A DNA stretch of 51,829 nucleotides, taken from contig JAIOHV010000150.1 in NCBI GenBank assembly GCA_019912885.1, forward strand, positions 1-51,829, in the 5' to 3' direction. Origin of the DNA: a bacterium (lineage in GTDB: Bacteria; Lernaellota; Lernaellaia; JACKCT01). The translations under genes and the position numbers were made by a program. This document shows, piece after piece, positions 35,232-44,200 of this stretch. The notes beneath the pieces are model-generated. The model was not told where the DNA came from, ran no database searches, and saw only the letters and a list, made by a program, of their open reading frames with translations. Every line of letters begins with the position of its first letter. Position 1 is the stretch's first letter.

Positions 35232-36134
35232 ATGGGCTTCACCTGGAAGGATTTTCGGCGAGGAATGGAACTCGAACTCACCACCGCATGCCACATCAAG
35301 GCTTTCGACAAGGCGAAGGGTACTCGGTCATGTCTTCAACGGTTCGATTCGCCGGGTCACCTTGTCGAGTGGCTGCTGGATTACGGATCGCATCCCACCG
35401 GTGAAGAGGATGACGTCATCCGCTCGTTGCGGGAACTGCACGCCGCCGGACCCTCCCCGACGTTATGGCTTGCGATCCTGGCGCTCGGCCTGTGGCCGAC
35501 GATGGAATGGGTCTTTTGCCACGTCCGCAAGTCATTCGTTTCGGACGCGGAAGCGGCCAGCGCGATATGGGATTCGTTGTGCGACCGGCTTGGTTACGAA
35601 CCGCTGTGGAGCGAGGCAGGGCTCGCCAAGCGGCTCATGGTCGCGGTCTGGACCAAGGCGCGCCGCTCGGCGCTGAAAGAAATCAAGGCACGAAGCGGGA
35701 CGGTCAGCTTCGACATACTATTTCAACTTGCCGACGCGGCCGCAGACGATATCGAGTCCGACGACGGGGAGATTGCTCAACCGAAACGACCTGCTTTTCG
35801 GGAGCCGATTCAACTTCCGACAACGGACTGCTTCGACACATCCCTCGACGATCTGAAGACGCGCCTGGTTCGGGACGCAGGCTTGTCCGCACCAGACGCG
35901 GCGCTGCTCGTGAACCACATCGTGTTCGGAAAGACCCTCACCGAGATGGCCGCCGAGGAGGGAGTATCCCCCGCCGCGTTTCGTCAACGATTTCATCGCG
36001 CCAAAGACCGTCTTCGCAAGGCCGCCGAAAAAATCTCACCGAACGCTGTCACGTTTTCGATTCCCGATGACTTGGGAATTCAAAGGGGCAATGAGGCCCC
36101 CGCGAAATCCAACGTCAACGGGAGGGTCGCATGA
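35232..36134 (+). CDS. phage sigma-like / HTH regulatory protein
   Basis: The protein has 300 residues. The C-terminal part, LLVNHIVFGKTLTEMAAEEGVSPAAFRQRFHRAKDRLRKA, matches sigma-70 region 4 of ECF factors (-35 recognition helix-turn-helix). The first 200 residues are helical (WKDFRRGMELELTTACHI, LWLAILALGLWPTMEWVF), without a recognisable region 2 core-binding signature, so it may be a sigma-like regulator of phage genes rather than a full sigma factor. The stop overlaps the next start (ATGA). Confidence 0.65.
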   Translation: MGFTWKDFRRGMELELTTACHIKAFDKAKGTRSCLQRFDSPGHLVEWLLDYGSHPTGEEDDVIRSLRELHAAGPSPTLWLAILALGLWPTMEWVFCHVRKSFVSDAEAASAIWDSLCDRLGYEPLWSEAGLAKRLMVAVWTKARRSALKEIKARSGTVSFDILFQLADAAADDIESDDGEIAQPKRPAFREPIQLPTTDCFDTSLDDLKTRLVRDAGLSAPDAALLVNHIVFGKTLTEMAAEEGVSPAAFRQRFHRAKDRLRKAAEKISPNAVTFSIPDDLGIQRGNEAPAKSNVNGRVA

Positions 36135-36340
36135 AATTCGACCTTGAAGCGCTTCTGAAAAAGAACGCCGACACCAAGCAATACCGGCGCGTCCCCGGTC
36201 TTTTCCGGCGATGGGAACTCGAACACCTCATCGAACCGGGCTTCGAGTATTTCGTCGAGGAGGCCGGAAAGGATGCGGGCGGCGCGGCGTTGTATGCGCT
36301 CTTCTGCCGGGAGTTGGCCGAGCAGGAGGTGCCAAGGTGA
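36131..36340 (+). CDS. small protein in replication operon
   Basis: The protein has 69 residues and is acidic and helical (LEALLKKNADTKQYRRVPGLF, then IEPGFEYFVEEAGKD). It overlaps both neighbours (ATGA upstream, GTGA downstream), which supports it as real. No family is recognised. Confidence 0.65.
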   Translation: MKFDLEALLKKNADTKQYRRVPGLFRRWELEHLIEPGFEYFVEEAGKDAGGAALYALFCRELAEQEVPR

Positions 36341-37374
36341 GTGCGAAAAATCGCCCCGACACGAGAATGATATCCACATATTCAATGTGGAGTTCGTTCC
36401 GCAACTGCCGCATGGCCTGCAAGCTGCGGTATCTCGATTTCCTTGTTGCCCTGGAATCCGATCCGAACCTTCGCTTCGGTTCCGCGATCCATCAGTTCCT
36501 CGAGTGCTGGCATCGGCACCGCGACCTCGCGCAGGTGCTCGACCTGATCGACCGCGCGTATCCGAACCGCGCTGGCGACGAGGATCAGCAGCGCGACTGG
36601 CACCTGGCGACGGCAATCATGCAAGCATACGCCGGTCGGTATCCGTCCGAGGAATTTGCGGTCGTTGAATTGGAAAAGAAATTCGAGGGCGAGATCGTCA
36701 ACCCGGCGACCGCCGCCACGTCGCGCAGTTTCCTTCTGGCGGGCAAGGTCGACGGGATCGTCCGGATCGGCGACGAGCATTTTCTCTTGGAACACAAGAC
36801 CGCGTCGCTGCTCGACTCCGGTTACCTCGAACGGCTGTGGACCGATTTTCAAATCACGCTGTACGCCTGGTATGTCGAGCAGGCCCTGGGCATCCGCGTC
36901 AGCGGCGTTATCTACAACATCCTCATCAAGGCCAAGCTCCAACAATCAAAGGGCGAAACCGAGGCCGAGTACGAAGCCCGCCGCGCGGAACTCATCGCCA
37001 AATCCAAAACCGGCAAGACCACGGCGCAGCGCCGCATGCCGGAAACCGACGATGAATTCCAGGCTCGTCTCGCGATCAAATACATCGAGCCTGGGATGTT
37101 CCACCGGGAGATTCTGTATATCTCCCGCGACCGCTTCGCGGTGCTACAGGCCGAACTCTGGGAGTTGACGCAGAACTTCCTCGACGCCCGCCGCCGCGAC
37201 GTTTGGTATCAGAACACGTCTCAGTGCTTTCAGTACGGTCGCCCGTGCAGCTACTTCCCGCTGTGCCGCAGCGATTTCTCGCCGCTCGTCCGCGACAACC
37301 ACTATCGCATTGAACCGCCCCACACCGAGCTTTCCGACACATCAACAACAACCAGCAACACGCCCGTTTTTTGA
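36337..37374 (+). CDS. Cas4/RecB-like PD-(D/E)XK nuclease with Fe-S cysteines
   Basis: The protein has 345 residues; GTG 36337 overlaps the preceding stop. Nuclease motifs are GKVDGIV with the metal Asp and LLEHKT with the E-x-K pair. Cys24 or Cys28 near the N-terminus (SFRNCRMAC) and Cys297, Cys304 and Cys310 near the C-terminus (QCFQYGRPCSYFPLC) are arranged as in Cas4 and AddB, where four Cys hold a 4Fe-4S cluster. It would resect double-stranded ends to make single strands for the Sak4-like protein encoded next. Confidence 0.87.
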   Translation: MSAKNRPDTRMISTYSMWSSFRNCRMACKLRYLDFLVALESDPNLRFGSAIHQFLECWHRHRDLAQVLDLIDRAYPNRAGDEDQQRDWHLATAIMQAYAGRYPSEEFAVVELEKKFEGEIVNPATAATSRSFLLAGKVDGIVRIGDEHFLLEHKTASLLDSGYLERLWTDFQITLYAWYVEQALGIRVSGVIYNILIKAKLQQSKGETEAEYEARRAELIAKSKTGKTTAQRRMPETDDEFQARLAIKYIEPGMFHREILYISRDRFAVLQAELWELTQNFLDARRRDVWYQNTSQCFQYGRPCSYFPLCRSDFSPLVRDNHYRIEPPHTELSDTSTTTSNTPVF

Positions 37375-37387
37375 AGAGGAGATGGAC

Positions 37388-38122
37388 ATGATTCTGCCAA
37401 AGGAAAAATCGAAACCGAAAACCGAACTCAGCGAGTTCACGATCTTCGGCTACGGCATGCCCAAGATCGGCAAGACCACCTTTGCCGCCGGATTCCCCGA
37501 CGCCGTGTTCCTGGCGACGGAAGCCGGACACAACGCGCTGTCGATTTTCAAGGTCGACCTGCCCGACTGGGAAGCCTTCCTCGAAGCCTGCCGCGAACTG
37601 GCCGAAGGCAAACACGGCTTCCGCAACATCATCATCGACACCGTCGACAACTTGTGGCTTCTGTGCCGCAACCACATCTGCGCGAAGAACAAGATCGAGC
37701 ACGAAGCGGATCTCGCCTACGGCAAGGGCTATGCGCTGATCCTGGGCGAGTTCGCCCGCGTGTTGATGAAGCTGTCGATGTTGCCTTATGGCCTCGTGCT
37801 GATCTCCCACGCGACCGTCCAGGAAATCCAGACGCGCACCGGCACGCTCCACAAGATTGTCCCGTCGCTTCCCGAAAAGCCTCGCAAACTCATCCTCGGC
37901 ATGGCCGACATGATTTTATTTTTCGACCAGGACTTCATTCGCGCCGATGACGGCAAGCAAACTATCCGCCGCATCATCCGCACGCAGCCGAGTCCGAACT
38001 ACGAAGCGGGCGACCGCACGGGGCGTCTGCCCGAAGTGATCGATCTCGATTACCGGAAGTTCACCGAGGCCTTCGGGCGCCCGGCTCCGACCACCGCCAA
38101 CACCAACAAGAAAGCCCAATAA
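37388..38122 (+). CDS. Sak4-like RecA-fold single-strand annealing ATPase
   Basis: The protein has 244 residues. Walker A is GYGMPKIGKTTFAAGFP and Walker B-like NIIIDTVDNLW. The family (AAA_24, phage Sak4) comprises RecA-core proteins that promote annealing or strand exchange in phages. The ATG at 37388 is chosen rather than 37382 because GAGGAG sits 6 bases before it. It is flanked by a Cas4-like nuclease and a DUF669 single-strand-binding partner, the common phage recombination trio. Confidence 0.85.
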   Translation: MILPKEKSKPKTELSEFTIFGYGMPKIGKTTFAAGFPDAVFLATEAGHNALSIFKVDLPDWEAFLEACRELAEGKHGFRNIIIDTVDNLWLLCRNHICAKNKIEHEADLAYGKGYALILGEFARVLMKLSMLPYGLVLISHATVQEIQTRTGTLHKIVPSLPEKPRKLILGMADMILFFDQDFIRADDGKQTIRRIIRTQPSPNYEAGDRTGRLPEVIDLDYRKFTEAFGRPAPTTANTNKKAQ

Positions 38123-38137
38123 GAGGAGGACAAATCC

Positions 38138-38605
38138 ATGTCGAACCAACCCCCCGTCGATTCCACTGATCTCTCCGTTTACGACGCCGACTACGCGGCC
38201 GCCGATGTGCAGCCCAACCAGTTCGACGAAGTCCCGGACGGGAAGTACCAGGCCAAGGTTGAGAAGGTCGAACTCGTCCGCACGCAGAACGGCGCGCCCA
38301 TGCTCAAATGGCACCTGCGCGTGCTCGGCCCGCAGCAACGCGGTCGCATGATGTTCCGAAACAACGTCATGGCGTCGAGCGAGAACATCAAGTTCCTCAA
38401 GGCCGACCTGCTCGCCTGCGGCCTCGAACTCGGCAAGCTCTCCGATCTGCCCGGGCGTCTCGGTGAACTGCTGGACGTGGCCCTCGAAGTCACGAAGAAG
38501 ACGCGCGGCGAGTACGCCAACGTGTACATCAACAAGCGCATCGTCCTGGACAATCCGGACGCGGACTATCAGAGCACGGCCAAGGGCCCGCTGTCGGCAT
38601 TCTGA
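38138..38605 (+). CDS. DUF669 single-strand-DNA-binding-like protein
   Basis: The protein has 155 residues. QFDEVPDGKYQAKVEKVEL opens the family's beta-barrel, followed by LKWHLRVLGPQQRGRMMFRNN and a central FLKADLLACGLELGKLSDLP. DUF669 proteins accompany Sak4-type recombinases and probably bind single-stranded DNA. GAGGAGG lies about 9 bases upstream of the ATG. It ends 2 bases before the ERCC4 gene. Confidence 0.87.
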   Translation: MSNQPPVDSTDLSVYDADYAAADVQPNQFDEVPDGKYQAKVEKVELVRTQNGAPMLKWHLRVLGPQQRGRMMFRNNVMASSENIKFLKADLLACGLELGKLSDLPGRLGELLDVALEVTKKTRGEYANVYINKRIVLDNPDADYQSTAKGPLSAF

Positions 38606-38607
38606 TC

Positions 38608-39048
38608 ATGGACGCGGCCGCCATCATCATCGACACCCGCGAGCAGGTTCCCTACACCTTCGGTTCCCGGCAGGTGGTGCGCCAGGCACTGCCTGCCGGG
38701 GATTACTCGGTCGTGGGATTCGAATCGGCGGTCGCGGTCGAACGCAAGACGCTTGAGGACTTCGTCCATTCGGTGATCCGCGACCGCGAGCGGTTCAAGA
38801 AGGAACTGACGAAGCTCGCGGACTATCCCCAGGCGTGCATCGTCGTCGAGGCGAACCTGCCCGACGTTCTCTCGGCCCGATATCCATCGGGCGCACATCC
38901 CCACTCTGTGTTCGGCGCGGCGGTTTCCATCTGCGTGGACCACCGCGTGCCGGTGTTCTTTTGCGGCGACCGCCAGGCGGCCCGCCGGTTCACCGAGGAG
39001 TTTCTGGAGCGCGCCGCCATGAAAATCAAAGCGGAAAGTAATCCATGA
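38608..39048 (+). CDS. ERCC4-type structure-specific nuclease
   Basis: The protein has 146 residues. The XPF/ERCC4 nuclease signature is present in order: IIIDTREQVPY, LPAGDYSVVG, VAVERKTLEDFV (the ERK triad) and a later YPQACIVVEAN. Such nucleases cut branched or flap DNA. As a stand-alone domain it is common in phage replication loci. The stop overlaps the recD2-like start (ATGA). Confidence 0.9.
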   Translation: MDAAAIIIDTREQVPYTFGSRQVVRQALPAGDYSVVGFESAVAVERKTLEDFVHSVIRDRERFKKELTKLADYPQACIVVEANLPDVLSARYPSGAHPHSVFGAAVSICVDHRVPVFFCGDRQAARRFTEEFLERAAMKIKAESNP

Positions 39049-41264
39049 ACGAATCGACCCAATACCTGCGCGGCCGCGTGGAGACGCTCTACTTCGCCTC
39101 GTCCCGATATTCGGCGGGTCGCTTGAAAAAGAACGACGGCGAGGAAGTTAGCTTCGCGGGGAATGTCGTGGCCGCCGTCGGCGAGCAGGTCATCCTCCAG
39201 GGCGCGTGGGTGAATCACCCGAAGTATGGCAAGCAGTTTCAGGCCGACACGCTCACGCACGATCTCGATCTGTCTGTCGATGGCCTGGCTCATTATCTCG
39301 CCAACAATCCCGCGTTCGTCGGGCTGGGTCCGGTCAAAGCAAGGAGGATCGCCCAGGCGTTCGGGAAGGACTTCGGTCGCGTCATCGTCGAGAATCCCGA
39401 TGCCGTCGCCAAGGCCGGGCCGATCACGCTCGAGGCCGCGCAGAATATTCGTGCCGAATGGATGCGACACCAGGTCATCAATGCGGCCGCGACCGAGCTA
39501 TCCGCCTTCGGCCTCACGCATCACCAGGTGCGCTCGCTGATCGACAAATATGGCAACGACGCTGTCGCAATCATCACGAGCGATCCGTATCTGATTGTCC
39601 GGGATCTGCGGGGCTACGGATTTAAAACCGTGGACGCCATTGCCCGCAAGGTGGGCATACCCAAGGAATTTCCGCCGAGAGTGCGCGCCGGAATTCTCGA
39701 CTGCCTCGATGACGCCCTCGACCAGGGACACACCTGGATTGAAGAAGCTGATCTCATCGAGCGCGCCAACAAGCTGCTGGTCATGGACTCGCTCCAGAGC
39801 CGCGACATCATCGAGATGGAACTGAGCGGCTTGATCACCAATGGTGCTCTTTCCTGTGATTCCTATGACGGCCGCTTTCTCATTGCCCGCGCCGACATCC
39901 GGACGATGGAGCGCGAGGTCGAGCAGTGGCTGCGGGGCGGGGACAAGGACCATCCCTGCGTGTTCGACCTGCTGGGCGTCTGGCAGAAGGTCCGGGACGG
40001 CGAACTCTGTCCCGAATTAAATCCACGACAACGCGACGCCGTCGTCGCCGCGCTCACGCACCAGATCACCGTGATTTCCGGCGGCGCGGGCAGCGGCAAG
40101 ACCTTCACCGTAGGCGCACTGACGAAGCTGCTGGACCAGCATTTCATCAAGGTCATGCTCGCCGCACCGACCGGCAAAGCCGCCAAGCGCCTCGAACAGG
40201 TTGTCGGCAAAGAGGCGTTCACGATCCATCGCCTTCTCGGTTTCAACGGCCATGAGTGGTCGCGCGGCCCCGACGACCCCATCGACGCCGATGTCGTCAT
40301 CATTGACGAGACCTCGATGGTGGACCTGCACCTGGCGTGGCGTCTGCTTCGCGCCATCGACCTTGAGAAAACCGCCGTCGTATTTGTCGGCGATCACAAC
40401 CAGCTTCCGCCGGTCGGCCCCGGCGATTTGCTACGTGACATGATCCATACGGGCATCGTGCCTGGCGTCGTGCTGACCGACGTGGTTCGACAGGCCGGTG
40501 AACTCAAGGAAAACAGCACAGCGATCCTGCGGGGGAGCGTCGCCAAGACCTCGGCTCACGTCGATGCGCGTGGTCGCCGCCCCTGGTATTGCATCGACGA
40601 GTTCACAGACCCGTGGGATGTGCGGCGGTTTATTCGGGATCTGTATGAGACGGTCCTGGCCGACAAGCTCGGCTATGACCTGCTGGACGACGTTCAACTC
40701 CTGACACCCAAGCGCAAGGACATCCTGGGCGTCGACGAATTGAACATCGAACTGCAGAGTCTGATTCAGCGGAAGCTCTACGGCGTCGAGGCGCCCGCCG
40801 TTCCACCAGGACGCAGGCCGCCGTTTCTCCTCCACGACAAAGTCATCCAGCGCCGCAACAACTATGACCTCGGCATCATGAATGGAGCCATCGGGCGCGT
40901 TCTGGAATTGCTGCCCCACGGTGATCTGCGCGTGCGCTTCGACAACGCCGAGGTGACCCTCTGCCGCGCCGAGGGCGATCTGAACGATCTGCAACTCGCG
41001 TATGCGCTGACGATCCATCAGTGCCAGGGCAGCGAATTCCCCTGCGCCGTGGTGATCGTCCACAAGAGCCACAGCTTCATGCATTCGCAAAACTTGTTTT
41101 ACACCGGCGTCTCCCGCGCCAAGCAAACTACCATCGTCATCGGCGACCGCTGGGGCGTGCGGAACTGCGCCACGAAGAAAGCCAACGACCAGCGCAGTAC
41201 GTTCCTGGGATTGTGGCGAAAAGATAACGAGGCCGCCTCCCTCAAAGAGGCGCTGAATGAGTAA
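39045..41264 (+). CDS. recD2: RecD2-type 5'-3' DNA helicase
   Basis: The protein has 739 residues, the full family length. The N-terminal part has the RecD2-specific OB-like and tandem helix-hairpin-helix region (LGPVKARRIAQAFGKDF). Superfamily 1B helicase motifs follow: Walker A SGGAGSGKT (346-353), DVVIIDETSMVD, GDHNQLPPVGPG, and the C-terminal YALTIHQCQGSEFPCAVV and FYTGVSRAK. It unwinds DNA 5' to 3' and here probably supports element replication or recombination. The 3' end overlaps the primase gene by 8 bases. Confidence 0.93.
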   Translation: MNESTQYLRGRVETLYFASSRYSAGRLKKNDGEEVSFAGNVVAAVGEQVILQGAWVNHPKYGKQFQADTLTHDLDLSVDGLAHYLANNPAFVGLGPVKARRIAQAFGKDFGRVIVENPDAVAKAGPITLEAAQNIRAEWMRHQVINAAATELSAFGLTHHQVRSLIDKYGNDAVAIITSDPYLIVRDLRGYGFKTVDAIARKVGIPKEFPPRVRAGILDCLDDALDQGHTWIEEADLIERANKLLVMDSLQSRDIIEMELSGLITNGALSCDSYDGRFLIARADIRTMEREVEQWLRGGDKDHPCVFDLLGVWQKVRDGELCPELNPRQRDAVVAALTHQITVISGGAGSGKTFTVGALTKLLDQHFIKVMLAAPTGKAAKRLEQVVGKEAFTIHRLLGFNGHEWSRGPDDPIDADVVIIDETSMVDLHLAWRLLRAIDLEKTAVVFVGDHNQLPPVGPGDLLRDMIHTGIVPGVVLTDVVRQAGELKENSTAILRGSVAKTSAHVDARGRRPWYCIDEFTDPWDVRRFIRDLYETVLADKLGYDLLDDVQLLTPKRKDILGVDELNIELQSLIQRKLYGVEAPAVPPGRRPPFLLHDKVIQRRNNYDLGIMNGAIGRVLELLPHGDLRVRFDNAEVTLCRAEGDLNDLQLAYALTIHQCQGSEFPCAVVIVHKSHSFMHSQNLFYTGVSRAKQTTIVIGDRWGVRNCATKKANDQRSTFLGLWRKDNEAASLKEALNE

Positions 41265-44200
41265 CCCGCCTCGTCCTGATGCTGCGACCGCATGCCGCCT
41301 ACTGCGTGAATACTTTTTCTCGCGCATTGACATCGTGGCGGCCCGGCAGTCGTGGATCGACCGCAAGACCCAGGAACGCATCACGCAACCGCGTCCGGTG
41401 ACGGGCGATGCATATCTGGACGCGCTGATTGCTTTCCACGTTTCCGGCCCCGATCCGAGCAAGGCCCCGGCGCTCAACTACATCAACCGCAAAACCAACG
41501 GCCTCGTCGCGGACAAGCGCGGCTTTGATCGGGTCGGCAGCTATGCCGTGGCCCCGGACAATACGACCGTCTGGCTCTGCTTCGACTTCGATGGGCCGGG
41601 CCATCCGCTGCCGCTGGCTGATCCACTGGCGACGATGCTCGCCTGCGTGGAACGCTGCCGTGCGCTCGGTATCCCGGCGCATATTGAAAAGTCAGGCAGC
41701 GGCCACGGTTGGCATCTCTGGGTGTTTTTCGAAGCGCCAGTGCCCGCTGCCGATGCGCGACTGCTCGCGCATTTCGTTGCACCGACCGGCCATTTCCTTG
41801 TCAGCGGCGAATCCGCCGACATCCGGGCCGGCCGCGGAATCGAATGCTTCCCGAAGCAGAACAGCGTCAGCGACAAACCGTTCCGCGCGGGCAACATGGT
41901 TTGGTTGCCGTTCTGGTACGGGGCAAAGGACGGCGGCAATCAGTTTTATCGGATTGAGGACGGCGGAAGCCTTGTCCCGTTTGCGCCCGATGGGTTCGAC
42001 CGTCTGGCGGCCGCGCGGCTCCAGGATATCCTCGCGCAGGTACCCGACGAAATCCGGCGCTTCGTCTTGAAAACGAAGGGTGTACTAAAAGAGGCGTCGG
42101 CCCCCAAAAGTAGTCCACCCTCGGCTCCCGGAAATTTCGCACCCACAGATTCTGCCGTGGTCCACGCGGCGCTCGACCACATCTCGCCCGACTGCTCCTA
42201 CGACGACTGGCTCCATATCGGCATGGCGCTCCACCACTGGGACGCGCAGGCGGGCCTCGCGATCTGGGAAGCGTGGAGCGCGCGCGGCGAGAAGTATGTG
42301 GCCGGGGAACCATCGCTCAAGTGGGACGGCTTCACGTCCGGCGGCGGCGTCACGCTCGGCACGCTGTTCGACATGGCGAAGAAAGCAGGATGGACGCCGC
42401 CCGCGCATCAGCGAACGCCGCTGCCGACCGATGCAGAGATCGCCGCATTCATGGACATTGATCCGGCGGCGCTGCCGGTGACAAGTGCCGCCGCCACTCC
42501 GGAGCGCGCTGAAATCCTGCGATGTCTGACGCAATCAGCGGAAGCGCTGAGTCCCAAGGAGATCGCCGAGCGGCTCAACAAAGATTATTGGGCTGTCCAA
42601 AAAACCCTCAACCGCATGTCCAAATCGGGTCAGATCGAGAAATTTGGACATGGCAAGTACCGGGGTTTGGACACATCACCTGTCCAAATGGACGATTTGG
42701 ATACCCGCGAGCCTGTCCAATTGGACACTTCGCCTGTCCAAACGAACCATTTGGACACGTCACGCCCTGTCCAAAACGGCGATTTGGACACCCCGCGCGG
42801 TTCTCTCTCGCGCAATTTGGACACCTATGATGATCGCCCTCGCCTCCCCACCGTCGTCGTCAAGCGTCAATTGCGATACGAAACGGGGGACGCGTGGGCG
42901 GTGGTCCACGCCTCCAATTATCCGCCCAAGTTGTTCCAGAGAACCGGCGGGCTCGTGCGCCTAGCCCAGACCGACAATGCGCCGGTGATCATGCCGGTCG
43001 GTGAGACCGCACTTCTCGGGCACCTCTCACAGATTGCCAATTGGGTCGTTCAGACCAAGGACATGGAAGTTCCCGTGCATCCGCCTCGGAACGTCGTCGC
43101 GGTGATGGCGGCACTGCCGGACCCGACCCTGCCGCACCTTGAAACGGTCTCGTCCACTCCCATGTTCGACCACGACGGCTCTTTGATCGCCGCGCCAGGT
43201 TACCACCGCGAGGCGCGACTCTGGATGCATCGTCCTCTCAATTTCGACGTGGGCGATATTCCCGCGAATCCGACTTCGCATGAGATCGATGAAGCACGCT
43301 CCTTGCTGCTCGACGACTTGCTTGTTGATTTTCCGTTTGCGTCCGACGCGGACAGATGCCACGCGATGGCCGCGCTGTTTCCTACGTTCGTGCGCCGCAT
43401 GATCCACGGCCCGCTGCCCATCCATCTTATCGAAGCACCGACACCCGGCACCGGCAAATCGCTTCTGGCCGAAACCGTTTCCCTCGTGTGCGTGGGGCAC
43501 GGCGCCGATGTGACCACGTTCGACAGAGACGAAAACGACACGCGCAAAAAGATCACGGCGATTCTCGCTTCCGCCCCCCAGATCGTGCTGGTGGACAACC
43601 TGCGCAAGGGACTTCTGTCGTCGCAGATCGCGGCGGCGATCACGGCGGATATCTGGACGGACCGCCTGCTCCAGACCTCGCAGATGCTCCGGTTGCCCAA
43701 CCGCGCCATGTGGTTCGCCACGGCCAACAATCCCGCGCTCTCGATGGAAAACGCCCGCCGCAGCATCCGCATCCGTGTGGACGCCAAGATGGATCGACCG
43801 GGACGGCGGCGCGGCTTCAAGCACAACCCGCTGCGACAGTGGGTCATGGATAACCGCCCCGCATTGGTACGCGCTGTCCTCACCATCATTCGCGGTTGGG
43901 TCGCGGCGGGTATGCCGAACACAGACCAGGTGCTCGGCTCCTTCGAGTCATGGTCCAAGGTCGTCGGCGGAATTCTCCAATGGCTCGAGGTGCCCGGCTT
44001 CCTCGCCAACGCCGAAGAGCTTTACGAGATCGCCGACACCGAGGGCAGTGAATGGCGCGAGTTCGTCGCGGCATGGTGGGATCGCTTTGGTCCCCGGTTC
44101 GTCACGACAACCGATCTGCTCGGCCTCGCTACCGCCAAGGACCTTCTCGGCACCGTTATCGGCGATGGCGGCTCGCGCTCGCAGAAGATCCGTCTTGGCC

